Shown: positions 23,761 to 32,547, counted from the stretch's first letter. The stretch: 64,000 nt of DNA from RGIG5579 sp045597125 (GCA_045597125.1 JAZODR010000031.1:1-64000), one strand, 5' to 3'. Notes: generated from the letters alone by a model not told the origin. A program made the numbers and translations.

Positions 23761-25368
23761 TTGAAACGCTTATTTATTATCCTTTTACTTGTAAGTGTCT
23801 TTTGCTCTGCACTGCTTTTCAATCATGTTTTTGCAGAGGAACAGCCTTTGATAAGGGGAACGATTTCGCCCGCGTATCAGCAAACTGCGGGGCCTTCTTA
23901 TGAAGCCTTGGACCGATATACGGATATGACCGCATTCCGCGCTTTTTTGGATGCGAATTTGCAGGTTTGTCGGGAGCAGATTGACATTTCCGCGTATGGT
24001 ATTCCGTCGGATCAGGTGGAAGCATTGGCTTTTTATATTTATAAGGATATTCCCGAGGCATTTCACGTAACTTCAATCAGCTATTCTGCTTATCCAGATC
24101 GCATTGCTTCTCTTTATTTTTCGTATTCGCTTTCCAAAACGGAGTATGATGGGGTTTTAAAGCAGTGCAGGGATGTTGCAGCGGAAATGACTCGGGGACT
24201 AGATGCTCCCGGCTTGACTCAGGCAGAGAAGGCGCTCATTCTCCACGACCGCCTTGCGGTGCATAATGAGTACGATACTTCTCTTAAAGCGCCTTATACC
24301 CACGAAATGGTAGGAGCTTTGGTGAATCGTACATCCGTTTGCGAGGGGTATGCCATGGCGTATTCCTATCTTTTAGATCAAGTGGGAATTCGCAACTATT
24401 ACGTTACCTCCAGCGTATTGAATCACGGATGGAATATGGTCTATATTGACGGGGTGCCTTATCACGTAGATGTAACTTGGGATGATCCCCTTAATGACCG
24501 CTTGGGCTATGTAAGTCATAACAATTTCTTGCGTTCCACCGCGGGAATGATCTCTACCGGGCATCATGACCGAAACGGAGCGTATGATTATGGAAATGTA
24601 GCACAGGACACTCGTTACGATGGGGCTTATTGGCAAAATTCCCGTACTGCTTTTCAGGTATTGAATGGAAAACTTTATTATATTGATTCTTCCTATGAAA
24701 CGAAATTGATGGAAGCGGTAGGCGGAGAAAACCGTGTCCTTGCGGATATTTCCTGCGGATATGAAACTAGTATGGGATATTGGGGCAGCGGATATCAAAT
24801 GCTGTCTTCTGATGGGCAGGACCTTCTGTATTCCAAAGCAAATGCCATCTATCGCTATTGTACGGAAACAAACACTGCGCAGGTAGTGTGGACACCTGAA
24901 ATGTCCTTGGATTTTTCCATTTTCGGATTTGCATACGAGCAGGGGAGTTTAATTTGCGTTCCCTATACTTCTCCCAATTTTGCTGTGGATACCAATCATA
25001 TTGCCCGAATGACAAAGGCATACGTACCTCATATTCATATGCACGACCACGCTTATGACGATGCTTGTGATTTTGCCTGCAATATTTGCGGAGAAGTACG
25101 AAATGCGCCCCATGTTTTTGACAATGCCGAGGATTTGATTTGTAACGGCTGCGGATACGAGAGAAGTGCCATACAAAAGGGGGATTTGGATGGACAGAAT
25201 GGAGTGAATCTGGACGATGCAATTCATCTTTTGTACTACGTCAATTTCCCACATCTTTATGCGGTAAATCAGAATGTAGATTTTGACGGTAGCGGAACAG
25301 TGGATTTAGATGATGCCATTTATCTTTTGTACCACGTGAATTTTCCTGCCTTATATCCCTTAAATTAA
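23761..25368 (+). CDS. Secreted transglutaminase-like protein with dockerin-type repeats
   Basis: The 535-residue protein starts at TTG with a signal peptide (cleavage likely after VFA). The transglutaminase-like domain has Cys in TSVCEGYAMAYSYLLDQVG, His in LNHGWNMVYID and Asp in VDVTWDDP. A His/Cys-rich spacer follows (HDHAYDDACDFACNICGE, then LICNGCGYER), with Cys pairs like small zinc modules. It ends with two calcium-binding dockerin-like repeats (GDLDGQNGVNLDDAIHLLYY and NVDFDGSGTVDLDDAIYLLY). Such dockerins anchor enzymes to a cohesin scaffold; no cohesin is in the window. Enzymatic role (peptide crosslinking or hydrolysis) is inferred from fold. Confidence 0.82.
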   Translation: MKRLFIILLLVSVFCSALLFNHVFAEEQPLIRGTISPAYQQTAGPSYEALDRYTDMTAFRAFLDANLQVCREQIDISAYGIPSDQVEALAFYIYKDIPEAFHVTSISYSAYPDRIASLYFSYSLSKTEYDGVLKQCRDVAAEMTRGLDAPGLTQAEKALILHDRLAVHNEYDTSLKAPYTHEMVGALVNRTSVCEGYAMAYSYLLDQVGIRNYYVTSSVLNHGWNMVYIDGVPYHVDVTWDDPLNDRLGYVSHNNFLRSTAGMISTGHHDRNGAYDYGNVAQDTRYDGAYWQNSRTAFQVLNGKLYYIDSSYETKLMEAVGGENRVLADISCGYETSMGYWGSGYQMLSSDGQDLLYSKANAIYRYCTETNTAQVVWTPEMSLDFSIFGFAYEQGSLICVPYTSPNFAVDTNHIARMTKAYVPHIHMHDHAYDDACDFACNICGEVRNAPHVFDNAEDLICNGCGYERSAIQKGDLDGQNGVNLDDAIHLLYYVNFPHLYAVNQNVDFDGSGTVDLDDAIYLLYHVNFPALYPLN

Positions 25369-25394
25369 AAAAAGACCCGATTGGGTCTTTTTTT
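25367..25394 (+). terminator. Bidirectional terminator
   Basis: AAAAAAAGACCC pairs with GGGTCTTTTTTT across loop GATT, serving the secreted protein gene on plus and phosphoglucomutase on minus. Confidence 0.88.
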
Positions 25395-27052
25395 TATAGT
25401 CCTGTTTTTGCAAGGACGGTGTTGTGCAGAAAAACAAATTTTTTTTCTGCATCGGCTTTGTTTTTTTCGCGGATACAGTAGTAAAATTTGATTTTCGGTT
25501 CGGTGCCCGAGGGGCGGGCGGAGATCCAAGAGCCGTCTTGGAAGCGGAATTTGAGAACATTGGAGGGTGGGAGACCGTCCAAGCCGTTTTGATAATCCAG
25601 TACCTGGGCATCGGGAAGGAAATCAGGGTCAGAGCGAAGGGATGACATAATTTCAGCGATGCGTTCAAGCCCTTCCTTGCCATGCAGGGAGAATGCTTTT
25701 ACCGTGTCCAGATAATAACCGTGTTCATTATAAAGGTCGTTTAGCGCATCTATGAGGGTTTTTCCCTGTGCTTTGTGCCAGGCTGCCAGTTCCGCAATCA
25801 GCATGGTGGCAACCACCGCATCTTTATCTCTTGCATGGCATCCTACAAGGTAGCCGTAGCTTTCTTCATATCCGATCAGGAAGTCTGCCTGATTCTCCGT
25901 GATTTCTTTTTCAAAATGGGTAATGGCGTTTCCGATAAAGCGAAAGCCTGTTAGCACTTGCAATGTTTTACAGCCGTGTGCCTCGGCAATTTTGGTGCCC
26001 ATTTCGCTGGTGACGATACTGGTAATGACGGTGGGATTTGTTCCCAGAACTGTTCGATTTTTCAGCAGAAAGTCAACCAGAAGAGCTCCGATTTGGTTGC
26101 CGGTCAAAAGGTTCATTTTTCCGTTGTGGCGAACTGCGGTACCCACACGATCTGAATCGGGATCGGAACCGATAACAAGATCGGCGCCTATTTTTTCTGC
26201 CAGATCTATACCCATCTGCAATGCTCCTTGTTCCTCGGGATTGGGACTTTTTACAGTGGGAAAGTTTCCGTCGGGGGTGGTCTGCTGTTCTACAACGGTA
26301 ACGGCACTAAAGCCATCCTTTGCCAAAACGTGGGTAATGGGAAGAAGGCCCGTTCCGTGAATGGGCGTGTATACGATTTTTAGGTTTTTCTTTGCCCGCG
26401 TATCACTGAAGGTAGCCTGCTTTAATACTGCTTTTTCAAAAGCCTCTAAGGTTTCGGAACCGATCATAGTCAAAAGCTCGGGATTCCCGTTTTTGGGAAT
26501 ACGGGACCAATCGGTGACGCTTTGCATTACTGCATATACCTGGTCAGCGGCATCGGGACTAAGCTGACAGCCGGTTTCATCGTATGCTTTGTAGCCGTTA
26601 TAAGCGGAAGGATTGTGGCTTGCGGTGATGACAACGCCTGCACAACAGTTGAAATGGCGCACGGCAAAGGAAAGAACGGGAGTGGGGACAGGGGAATCGA
26701 ACAGCCTTGTGGGAATGCCCTCGGCCGTGAATACATCTGCCGCGCTTTTTGCAAAGAGGGTGGAATTGTTTCTGGTGTCACAGGCAATGACGATGCCGCG
26801 TTTTGCAGCATCGGGAAAGGCTTTTTTTAAATAAATGGCAAGTCCGAGACTGGCTTTGCCTACGGTATAGCGGTTCATACGATTGGTACCTGCGCCCATA
26901 ATACCGCGTAAACCGGCAGTACCAAATTCCAGATCCTTATAGAAGCGCTCCTCGATTTCTTTTTGATCCGAGATAGCGGAAAGTTCTTTTTTTGTTGTTG
27001 CATCGAAAGAGGGGTCGTTTAACCATTGGGTATATTTTGTTTGATAGTCCAT
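25394..27052 (-). CDS. pgm: Phospho-sugar mutase (phosphoglucomutase)
   Basis: The 552-residue cytosolic enzyme has the phosphoserine loop VVITASHNPSAYNGYK, the metal site IGSDPDSDRVG, GYEESYGYLVG for sugar binding and the C-terminal phosphate loop ISARPSGTEPKIK. It interconverts glucose 1- and 6-phosphate (or the mannose analogues), linking glycolysis to polysaccharide precursors. The length fits the 550-residue PgcA-type enzymes of Firmicutes. It is monocistronic, with promoter TTGACC/TATAAT upstream and a shared terminator downstream. Confidence 0.92.
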   Translation of the reverse strand: MDYQTKYTQWLNDPSFDATTKKELSAISDQKEIEERFYKDLEFGTAGLRGIMGAGTNRMNRYTVGKASLGLAIYLKKAFPDAAKRGIVIACDTRNNSTLFAKSAADVFTAEGIPTRLFDSPVPTPVLSFAVRHFNCCAGVVITASHNPSAYNGYKAYDETGCQLSPDAADQVYAVMQSVTDWSRIPKNGNPELLTMIGSETLEAFEKAVLKQATFSDTRAKKNLKIVYTPIHGTGLLPITHVLAKDGFSAVTVVEQQTTPDGNFPTVKSPNPEEQGALQMGIDLAEKIGADLVIGSDPDSDRVGTAVRHNGKMNLLTGNQIGALLVDFLLKNRTVLGTNPTVITSIVTSEMGTKIAEAHGCKTLQVLTGFRFIGNAITHFEKEITENQADFLIGYEESYGYLVGCHARDKDAVVATMLIAELAAWHKAQGKTLIDALNDLYNEHGYYLDTVKAFSLHGKEGLERIAEIMSSLRSDPDFLPDAQVLDYQNGLDGLPPSNVLKFRFQDGSWISARPSGTEPKIKFYYCIREKNKADAEKKFVFLHNTVLAKTGL

Positions 27053-27082
27053 TTGGTTTCTCCTTTTTCTTATATCGCGTCT

Positions 27083-27111
27083 ATTATATCTTCTTTTTTT
27101 ATTTTGGTCAA
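27083..27111 (-). promoter_or_regulatory. Promoter of phospho-sugar mutase gene
   Basis: Minus strand TTGACC (27111-27106) and TATAAT (27088-27083) with a 17-nt spacer. Confidence 0.75.
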
Positions 27112-27156
27112 CGGGAAAGATGGAAAATTAAGGCGAAAAGACAAAGATTGTTTTAC

Positions 27157-27185
27157 TTGACAGAAAGTCTTTTCTTTTGTATAAT
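27157..27185 (+). promoter_or_regulatory. Consensus promoter of leader-CNNM transporter gene
   Basis: Perfect TTGACA (27157-27162) and TATAAT (27180-27185) with a 17-nt spacer. The coding start is 198 nt downstream of the -10, leaving a long leader. Confidence 0.85.
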
Positions 27186-27191
27186 ATGGGA

Positions 27192-27339
27192 CGATTAATG
27201 AAGAAGGAGATGGTACTACTACATTATGGATACGGACAGTCATAGTTGTCAGCCTCCCATACAAACCAAAATTTCAGAACTTATATATGTACGGCGTTGC
27301 CTATCTTATTATATTCGCGGATAGGTTATGCCTTTTTTT
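27192..27339 (+). promoter_or_regulatory. Structured leader RNA ending in intrinsic terminator (candidate riboswitch)
   Basis: The 27053-27382 gap has no gene apart from this leader and the two promoters. Nested helices are visible: TGGT/ACCA (27211-27214 with 27265-27268), TATGG/CCATA (27225-27229 with 27257-27261) and GACA/TGTC (27235-27238 with 27247-27250). A terminator follows: 27293-27305 pairs with 27320-27332, then seven T (27333-27339), 43 nt before the ATG. Together with a membrane transporter downstream this looks like transcriptional attenuation by ligand or metal. I could not match it to a known riboswitch class, and the yybP-ykoY and M-box consensus elements are not evident. A possible 11-codon frame begins at 27210 but has no spacing to its ribosome site. 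Confidence 0.55.
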
Positions 27340-27382
27340 GTTTGCATTTTTGAAATTTTGATTTGGAAAGGATAAACTATAT

Positions 27383-28702
27383 ATGAAATTTGTTGGCCCT
27401 CTTATATTACAAATTGTATTGATTTTTTTAAATGCTGTTTTTGCGATGGCGGAAATTGCCGTTATCAGCATGAATGAAACCAAACTGACAAGACTTCAAT
27501 CCGAAGGGAACAGAAAAGCGGGAAAACTTTTGAAACTGAAAAGCAATCCTGCAAAATTTCTTGCCACCATTCAGGTTGCCATTACTTTGTCAGGCTTTTT
27601 GGGTTCTGCATTTGCGGCGGAGAATTTTTCCGAATATTTGGTAAAACTGTTTTCCGGGTTTCTGCCTCGTGTGAGCGAAGAGGTGCTGGATAGTATTGCC
27701 GTTATCATCATTACTCTTATTCTGTCTTACTTTTCGCTGATCTGCGGTGAGCTTGTTCCAAAGCGTCTTGCGATGAGAAAGACGGAGACCCTTTCTTTGG
27801 GGCTTTCCGGTACCGTGTATTTTGTGTCCAAGGTTTTTGCTCCCATCGTTTGGCTTTTGACTGTTTCTACCAATGGTGTTTTGCGTTTGATGGGAATTGA
27901 TCCCAATGACGATGATGAGGAGGTCAGTGAAGAGGATATCCGTATGATGGCAGAAGCCAGCGCAGAAAAAGGTATTATTGAAGAAGAAGAAAGGGAACTG
28001 ATTGAAAATATTTTTGAGTTTGACGATTTGACTGTCGGCGAGGTTACGACCCACCGTACCGATGTGGCACTGCTCTGGATGGAGGAAAACGAAGCGGAAT
28101 GGGAGAAAACAATCCGTTCCAGTCGTTTTACCATGTATCCCGTGTGTGACGGCTCTATTGATAATGTTGTGGGTGTTCTTGATACCAAGGATTATTTCCG
28201 TTTGGAAGATAAGAGACGAGAAAGCGTATTGGAAAAAGCGGTTCGCACTCCCTATTTTGTGCCTGAGGGTGCCAAGGCGGATATCACCTTACGTAATATG
28301 CAGAAAAACCGGGTATCTTTTGCCGTTGTACTGGATGAATATGCAGGCTTTTCCGGTATTATTTCCATCAAGGACTTGATTGAGCGGATTGTAGGTGATA
28401 TGGAAGATGCAGATGAACCTGCCGAGGAAGAAGAAATCCAGCGTGTGGATGAACGCAAGTGGCGGATTACCGGTAATGTTTCCCTATGTGTTTTGGAAAA
28501 GGCGATGGATGTGAATTTCCCCGATGATTCTGAAACGCTCAGCGGTCTGGTATTCAGCCTTTACGGCGCTGTACCTGAGGACGGTTCGACTTTTACGGTA
28601 GAGTTTGAGGGAATCGAGATTTTGGTCAATCAGGTATTGGAACATCAGGTTGTGGGTGCTATAATTACTTTGCCAGAACCGAAAATCGACGATGAAGATT
28701 GA
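27383..28702 (+). CDS. CNNM/CorC-family (hemolysin-like) membrane transporter
   Basis: The 439-residue protein has an N-terminal DUF21/CNNM membrane domain with three to four helices (about 1-185). A pair of CBS domains follows (about 205-335), with THRTDVALLW and FAVVLDEYAGFSGIISIKDL. A CorC_HlyC domain completes the C terminus (KWRITGNVSLCVLE). Family members export Mg2+ or other divalent cations, or regulate metal homeostasis. Ribosome site GGAAAGGA lies upstream. The leader with a terminator suggests expression is tied to a metal or metabolite signal. The older name hemolysin is historical. Confidence 0.88.
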   Translation: MKFVGPLILQIVLIFLNAVFAMAEIAVISMNETKLTRLQSEGNRKAGKLLKLKSNPAKFLATIQVAITLSGFLGSAFAAENFSEYLVKLFSGFLPRVSEEVLDSIAVIIITLILSYFSLICGELVPKRLAMRKTETLSLGLSGTVYFVSKVFAPIVWLLTVSTNGVLRLMGIDPNDDDEEVSEEDIRMMAEASAEKGIIEEEERELIENIFEFDDLTVGEVTTHRTDVALLWMEENEAEWEKTIRSSRFTMYPVCDGSIDNVVGVLDTKDYFRLEDKRRESVLEKAVRTPYFVPEGAKADITLRNMQKNRVSFAVVLDEYAGFSGIISIKDLIERIVGDMEDADEPAEEEEIQRVDERKWRITGNVSLCVLEKAMDVNFPDDSETLSGLVFSLYGAVPEDGSTFTVEFEGIEILVNQVLEHQVVGAIITLPEPKIDDED

Positions 28703-28740
28703 AAAAAGGCTTTTGGAGCTTTGCTCCAAAAGCCTTTTTT
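28702..28740 (+). terminator. Intrinsic terminator
   Basis: An 18-bp perfect stem (28702-28719 with 28723-28740) and a TTT loop end in a T-run. Confidence 0.92.
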
Positions 28741-28804
28741 TATATGCAACAAAAGCCTTTGTTTTTCATACAATGAAATGAGAAAGAAAAAAGGAGGGGA
28801 GAAT

Positions 28805-29053
28805 ATGGAGAGGGAACAGGATTTGATCCGACAGATTGCCGAAATGGATGACAATACCTTGCGAGATGGACTGGGCAAAGTGGCGGAGAGTATGGGGATC
28901 GCCCCCAGTCTTGCTGCGATGTATCTTTCGGATTTGGACAAAATTCGAGAAACCATAATGGGATTGAGCACCGAGGATTTGCAGAAAATCTCTGCAAATC
29001 TGGGGGAAGAAAATATGAACCGAATTCTTGACGATCTGAAGGGTGAATCATAA
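28805..29053 (+). CDS. Small soluble protein of unknown function (gene 1 of 3)
   Basis: The 82-residue protein begins MEREQDLIRQIAEMDD. It is acidic and helical with LxxLxxMYLSDLDKI and LSTEDLQKISANLGEE repeats. Start 28805 follows a strong ribosome site (AAAGGAGGGG); upstream in-frame Met codons lack one. Its stop shares one base with the next ATG. No family is recognised. The helical N-terminal pattern and the next protein's C-terminal LLQAMRPFV block suggest a small coiled assembly, but I cannot assign a function. Confidence 0.7.
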   Translation: MEREQDLIRQIAEMDDNTLRDGLGKVAESMGIAPSLAAMYLSDLDKIRETIMGLSTEDLQKISANLGEENMNRILDDLKGES

Positions 29054-29394
29054 TGGATGGCTTTTCCGAAAAACTCAAGACGGTGCTTTCCGATCCGGAA
29101 AGTATGGCGAAAATTACGGAGATTGCTCGCGGCTTTGCGGAGAAAAAAACGTCGGAATCGCCGCCCTCCGAGAAAAGTGCTGCTTTGCCTTCTCCCGATC
29201 CCGTGGGGGAACTGCTACATTCTCCCGCTATTGCGGAGGCTTTACGCCTTTTAGGAAACGGTAGCAAGGAACGTGTGACGTTGCTTCAGGCCATGCGCCC
29301 TTTCGTTAAGGAGGAGAAAAAGGCAAAGCTGGATAAGATTATTGGCACAATGAGAACCTTGGACCTTTTGACTTCTGCGCAAAAACTGCTTTGA
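29053..29394 (+). CDS. Small helical protein of unknown function (gene 2 of 3)
   Basis: The 113-residue protein has a Ser/Pro-rich linker (about 35-55) between an N-terminal helix and a C-terminal helical part (LLQAMRPFVKEEKKAKLDKI). ATG overlaps the previous stop by one base. It is soluble, with no signal or membrane segment. No family is recognised. Small-protein triplets like this occur in Clostridia without known role. Confidence 0.7.
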   Translation: MDGFSEKLKTVLSDPESMAKITEIARGFAEKKTSESPPSEKSAALPSPDPVGELLHSPAIAEALRLLGNGSKERVTLLQAMRPFVKEEKKAKLDKIIGTMRTLDLLTSAQKLL

Positions 29395-29407
29395 AAGGAG
29401 AGGGAAG

Positions 29408-29689
29408 ATGTATTCGGGAACCTTAAAGCGCGCTCCGTTTCAGCCGGACGCAACTGCCTTTCAGCACGCAGAGGCGCGGGAGGAATATATGAAATCCTTA
29501 CGGGAAACCGCCTTGGTGCAGCCTACGGAAGAAGACAGGCAAAAGCCGGAAAGTCTTGCAAGACTTCTGGAAATGATCTCGCCCGAGGATTCTGCCCTTA
29601 TCGCCTTGGTGGTATTTCTCCTATGCGACAATACAGAAAACGATGTGGTTCTTCTGGGCATCCTTTTATATGTCCTGCTTTCAAAATGA
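29408..29689 (+). CDS. Small protein with hydrophobic C-terminus (gene 3 of 3)
   Basis: The 93-residue protein has a polar N-terminal 60 residues (SGTLKRAPFQPDATAFQHAE) and a hydrophobic tail (about 61-93: SALIALVVFLLCDNTENDVV, then LLGILLYVLLSK). The tail could be a single membrane anchor broken by an acidic patch. Ribosome site AAAGGAGAGG precedes the start. A terminator follows. No family is recognised. Confidence 0.68.
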   Translation: MYSGTLKRAPFQPDATAFQHAEAREEYMKSLRETALVQPTEEDRQKPESLARLLEMISPEDSALIALVVFLLCDNTENDVVLLGILLYVLLSK

Positions 29690-29692
29690 TGC

Positions 29693-29730
29693 ATAAGAAA
29701 AAGCACCCCCTTTGGGGTGCTTTTTCTTAT
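29693..29730 (+). terminator. Bidirectional terminator
   Basis: A 17-bp perfect stem (29693-29709 with 29714-29730) with loop CTTT. It overlaps the stop codon of the minus-strand symporter gene. Confidence 0.92.
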
Positions 29731-31295
29731 GCGATGACATCTTCGTCGCCGCGGCAAACTGCTTCAAAGTCTGCTTCAATTTCAGCAGAGGGCTTTTTGG
29801 TTAACAGAGAAACCGTTACGATTACAATGCAGGAGAAGATGAATGCGGGCAGCAGCTCGTAGATGGCGAATACATCGCCGAGCTTGCTGATGACAAGCTT
29901 CCATAAAAATACCATACCACCGCCTGAAATCATACCTGCGATGGCACCTTCGCGGGTGGTTCTCTTCCAGAATAGAGACAGGAGTATCAGAGGACCGAAG
30001 GTGGCACCAAACCCTGCCCAAGCAAAGGAAACGATGGTGAAGATTACGCTCTTTTCATCCAAAGCAATTAATATTGCAATGGCGGTGATGACAAGGAGGG
30101 TGATTCTGGTCATGGTCATAACCTGCTTGTCGCTGGCTTTTTTGCGACAAACACCCTGATAGATGTTCTTTGCAAAAGCGGAAGCGGCAATCAAAAGATA
30201 CGAGTCGGACGAGCTAATGGTAGCGGCAAGGATACCTGCCATTACAAAGCCTGCCAAAAGGGGAGGCAAAAAGCTTGTGGAAAGGGTAATAAAGATGTTT
30301 TCCGCGCCGCCCTTGGTCAGATGCTCTACAGGGAAGAGGTGTCTGCCCAGAAGGCCGATGAATACGGCAACGCTAAGAGAAATAATTACCCAGAGCATTG
30401 CGATTCTTCTGGAGGTCTTCAGTTCATTTTCCTTGCGGATTGCCATAAATCTCAGAAGCACTTGAGGCATACCGAAATAGCCCAGACCCCAAGCCATGGT
30501 GGAGCAAATGGTCAGAAGACCGTATTTTCCTGCTTCTCCAAAGATGGCTTTTGAGCCTTCTGTAATCTGTTGACCGTTTTCCAGTACAGGAGTAGCCGTT
30601 GCAAAGAAATCAAGGAAGCCGGGGATGTTCTTTGCGTTTTCAAGAATTGCGTTAAAGCCGCCTGCTTCTATGATACCCAGCGTTACTACGGTGACCAGTG
30701 CGCCAATCATTACGATGGCCTGCATAAAGTCGGATGCGCTTTCAGCAAGAAATCCGCCCAAAATGGTGTAAAGCAAAACAAATGCTGCACCCAGAAGCAT
30801 CATGGCGATATAGGGAGTGCCGAACAGAGTCGAGAAGAGCTTACCGCAGGTGACCAGACAGCTTGCTGCATAAACCGTGAAGAAGATTAAGATGAATAAT
30901 GCGGAAATTACCAGAATAACGGGCTTCTTTTCTCTGAAACGGTTGGAGAAGAAGTCAGGCAGGGTAATGGCATTTGTTTTGATACTGTATCTGCGCAGAC
31001 GCTTTGCGGTGATAAGCCAGTTGAAATAGGTGCCTACTGCAAGACCGATGGCAGTCCAGGATGCGTCGGCAAGACCGCACCAATAAGCCACACCGGGCAG
31101 ACCCATCAAGAGCCAGCCGCTCATATCGGAGGCTTCTGCACTCATTGCAGTAATCCAGGGACCCAGAGATCTGTTACCCAGATAGAACGCTTCGCTATTT
31201 TTGTTTGCTTTTTTTGCGTAAAACACGCCGATCATAATGACTGCTGCCATATAAAGGACCATCGCAATCAAGACCTGTAAGGTGTTAGAATCCAT
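29727..31295 (-). CDS. putP: Sodium/proline symporter
   Basis: The 522-residue protein is a sodium:solute symporter of the PutP branch, with about 13 helices. Family features visible are NRSLGPWITAMSAEASDMSGWLLMG (cut here at family motif), GYFGMPQVLLRFMA, and AGILAATISSSDSYLLI, the Na+ site region. It imports L-proline with Na+. Ribosome site AAGGAG supports the ATG. The gene stands alone between a small-protein operon and a radical SAM gene. Substrate preference follows the family, not experiment. Confidence 0.9.
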   Translation of the reverse strand: MDSNTLQVLIAMVLYMAAVIMIGVFYAKKANKNSEAFYLGNRSLGPWITAMSAEASDMSGWLLMGLPGVAYWCGLADASWTAIGLAVGTYFNWLITAKRLRRYSIKTNAITLPDFFSNRFREKKPVILVISALFILIFFTVYAASCLVTCGKLFSTLFGTPYIAMMLLGAAFVLLYTILGGFLAESASDFMQAIVMIGALVTVVTLGIIEAGGFNAILENAKNIPGFLDFFATATPVLENGQQITEGSKAIFGEAGKYGLLTICSTMAWGLGYFGMPQVLLRFMAIRKENELKTSRRIAMLWVIISLSVAVFIGLLGRHLFPVEHLTKGGAENIFITLSTSFLPPLLAGFVMAGILAATISSSDSYLLIAASAFAKNIYQGVCRKKASDKQVMTMTRITLLVITAIAILIALDEKSVIFTIVSFAWAGFGATFGPLILLSLFWKRTTREGAIAGMISGGGMVFLWKLVISKLGDVFAIYELLPAFIFSCIVIVTVSLLTKKPSAEIEADFEAVCRGDEDVIA

Positions 31296-31453
31296 AACTT
31301 ACTCCTTTTTTGAATAAAGATGTGGGAGATTATATCATAAAAATATTAGTTTTGCAAGACAAAAAACGAATAAAATAAACTTTTCGACATTTTTTCAAAA
31401 TTATTTTATCTGATGTGTTATAATGTCTGTAGAGATTTTTTAAGAGGTGCAAG

Positions 31454-32374
31454 ATGAATCAATCCGATTTTTTGCCTTATCGCGATTTGAATACGTATTT
31501 GCGGCAGCGATTTGGCAAAAAGATTTATAAAATCAGTCTGTCCACGCCTTTTACCTGTCCCAATCGTGATGGTACGCTGGGGACAAAGGGGTGTCTTTTT
31601 TGTTCTGCATCCGGTAGCGGAAATTTTGCTGCCGCGGGAAATCTCCCTTTAGAACAGCAGCTGGAAGAAGGAAAGGCAAGGGTAAGAGCGAAAATCGGCA
31701 ATCAGAATCACGGATATATTGCCTATTTTCAATCTTTTTCCTCCACTTACGGAGATATTGGGATTCAGCGGAATCTGTTTACCCGCGCCATTGCCGACCC
31801 CGAGGTGGTTGCTCTCTCCGTGGCCACTCGACCGGATTGTTTGCCCGACCGGGTACTTCATCTTTTGCAGGAGCTTTCCCAAATTAAGCCCGTTTGGGTG
31901 GAATTGGGTTTGCAAAGCGCCAAGAAAGAAACAATAAAACTGATTCGTCGGGGCTATGACAATGTGGTGTTTGAAAAAGCGGTTCGTGATTTGCGACAGA
32001 GAGGGATTGAAGTAATCGTGCATCTCATTCTGGGATTGCCGGGAGAAAGCCACGAGGATGAGATTGCCACTTTGTGCTATGCTACCGACCTTCCCATTAA
32101 CGGGGTAAAATTTCATTTGCTTCATGTGTTAAAGGGGACGGATTTGGCGAATATGTCATACACCCCTCTTACAATGGAAGAGTATATATCTCGCGTGACG
32201 GATTTGGTTCGCTATGTGCCCGAGGACGTGGTGATTCACCGATTGACCGGTGACGGTGACAAAAAAGAACTTCTGGCTCCTTTGTGGAGCGCAGATAAAA
32301 AGCGTGTACTGAATGCCTTTTCCGCAGCGTTTCGCCAAAGCGGAATTTGCCAAGGGGAGGCTTTGAAAAGATAA
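31454..32374 (+). CDS. TIGR01212-family radical SAM protein (YhcC-like)
   Basis: The 306-residue protein has an unusual spacing of Fe-S ligands for this family (TCPNRDGTLGTKGCLFCS), then GDIGIQRNLF, VALSVATRPDC and VIVHLILGLPGE. These are SAM-binding strands of the radical SAM barrel. The family clusters by annotation with YhcC of E. coli, whose reaction is not well defined. It should generate a 5'-deoxyadenosyl radical at a 4Fe-4S cluster. Ribosome site AGAGGTG precedes the start. It is followed by a tRNA gene with its own promoter. Confidence 0.85.
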   Translation: MNQSDFLPYRDLNTYLRQRFGKKIYKISLSTPFTCPNRDGTLGTKGCLFCSASGSGNFAAAGNLPLEQQLEEGKARVRAKIGNQNHGYIAYFQSFSSTYGDIGIQRNLFTRAIADPEVVALSVATRPDCLPDRVLHLLQELSQIKPVWVELGLQSAKKETIKLIRRGYDNVVFEKAVRDLRQRGIEVIVHLILGLPGESHEDEIATLCYATDLPINGVKFHLLHVLKGTDLANMSYTPLTMEEYISRVTDLVRYVPEDVVIHRLTGDGDKKELLAPLWSADKKRVLNAFSAAFRQSGICQGEALKR

Positions 32375-32398
32375 AAATAAAAAAATCCAAAAAAAACC

Positions 32399-32427
32399 TT
32401 GACAAATCGAATCTTCTCTGCTATTAT
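32399..32427 (+). promoter_or_regulatory. Promoter of tRNA-Glu gene
   Basis: TTGACA (32399-32404) and TATTAT (32422-32427) with a 17-nt spacer, 13 nt before the tRNA 5' end. Confidence 0.8.
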
Positions 32428-32439
32428 AACTTGGTCCAA

Positions 32440-32514
32440 GGCCCGTTGGTCAAGCGGTTAAGACACCGCCCTTTCACGGCGGTAACATGGGTTCGATTCC
32501 CGTACGGGTCACCA
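32440..32514 (+). tRNA. tRNA-Glu (anticodon TTC)
   Basis: Full cloverleaf: acceptor GGCCCGT pairs with ACGGGTC, anticodon stem CCGCC/GGCGG with loop CTTTCAC (anticodon 32473-32475), T-loop GTTCGATTC, encoded CCA at 32512-32514. Confidence 0.97.
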
Positions 32515-32518
32515 AAAG

Positions 32519-32547
32519 AGCAAGTCGAAAGACTTGCTTTTCTTTTT
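32519..32547 (+). terminator. Terminator of tRNA-Glu
   Basis: AGCAAGTC/GACTTGCT stem (32519-32526 with 32531-32538) with GAAA tetraloop and T-rich tail. Confidence 0.88.

Noticed and set aside
27210..27245. 11-codon leader peptide in the CNNM leader
   Set aside because: The ribosome site abuts the ATG with no spacing, so translation is doubtful.
27192..27339. M-box or yybP-ykoY riboswitch before the CNNM gene
   Set aside because: The consensus core sequences of these classes are not visible; kept as an unassigned leader.
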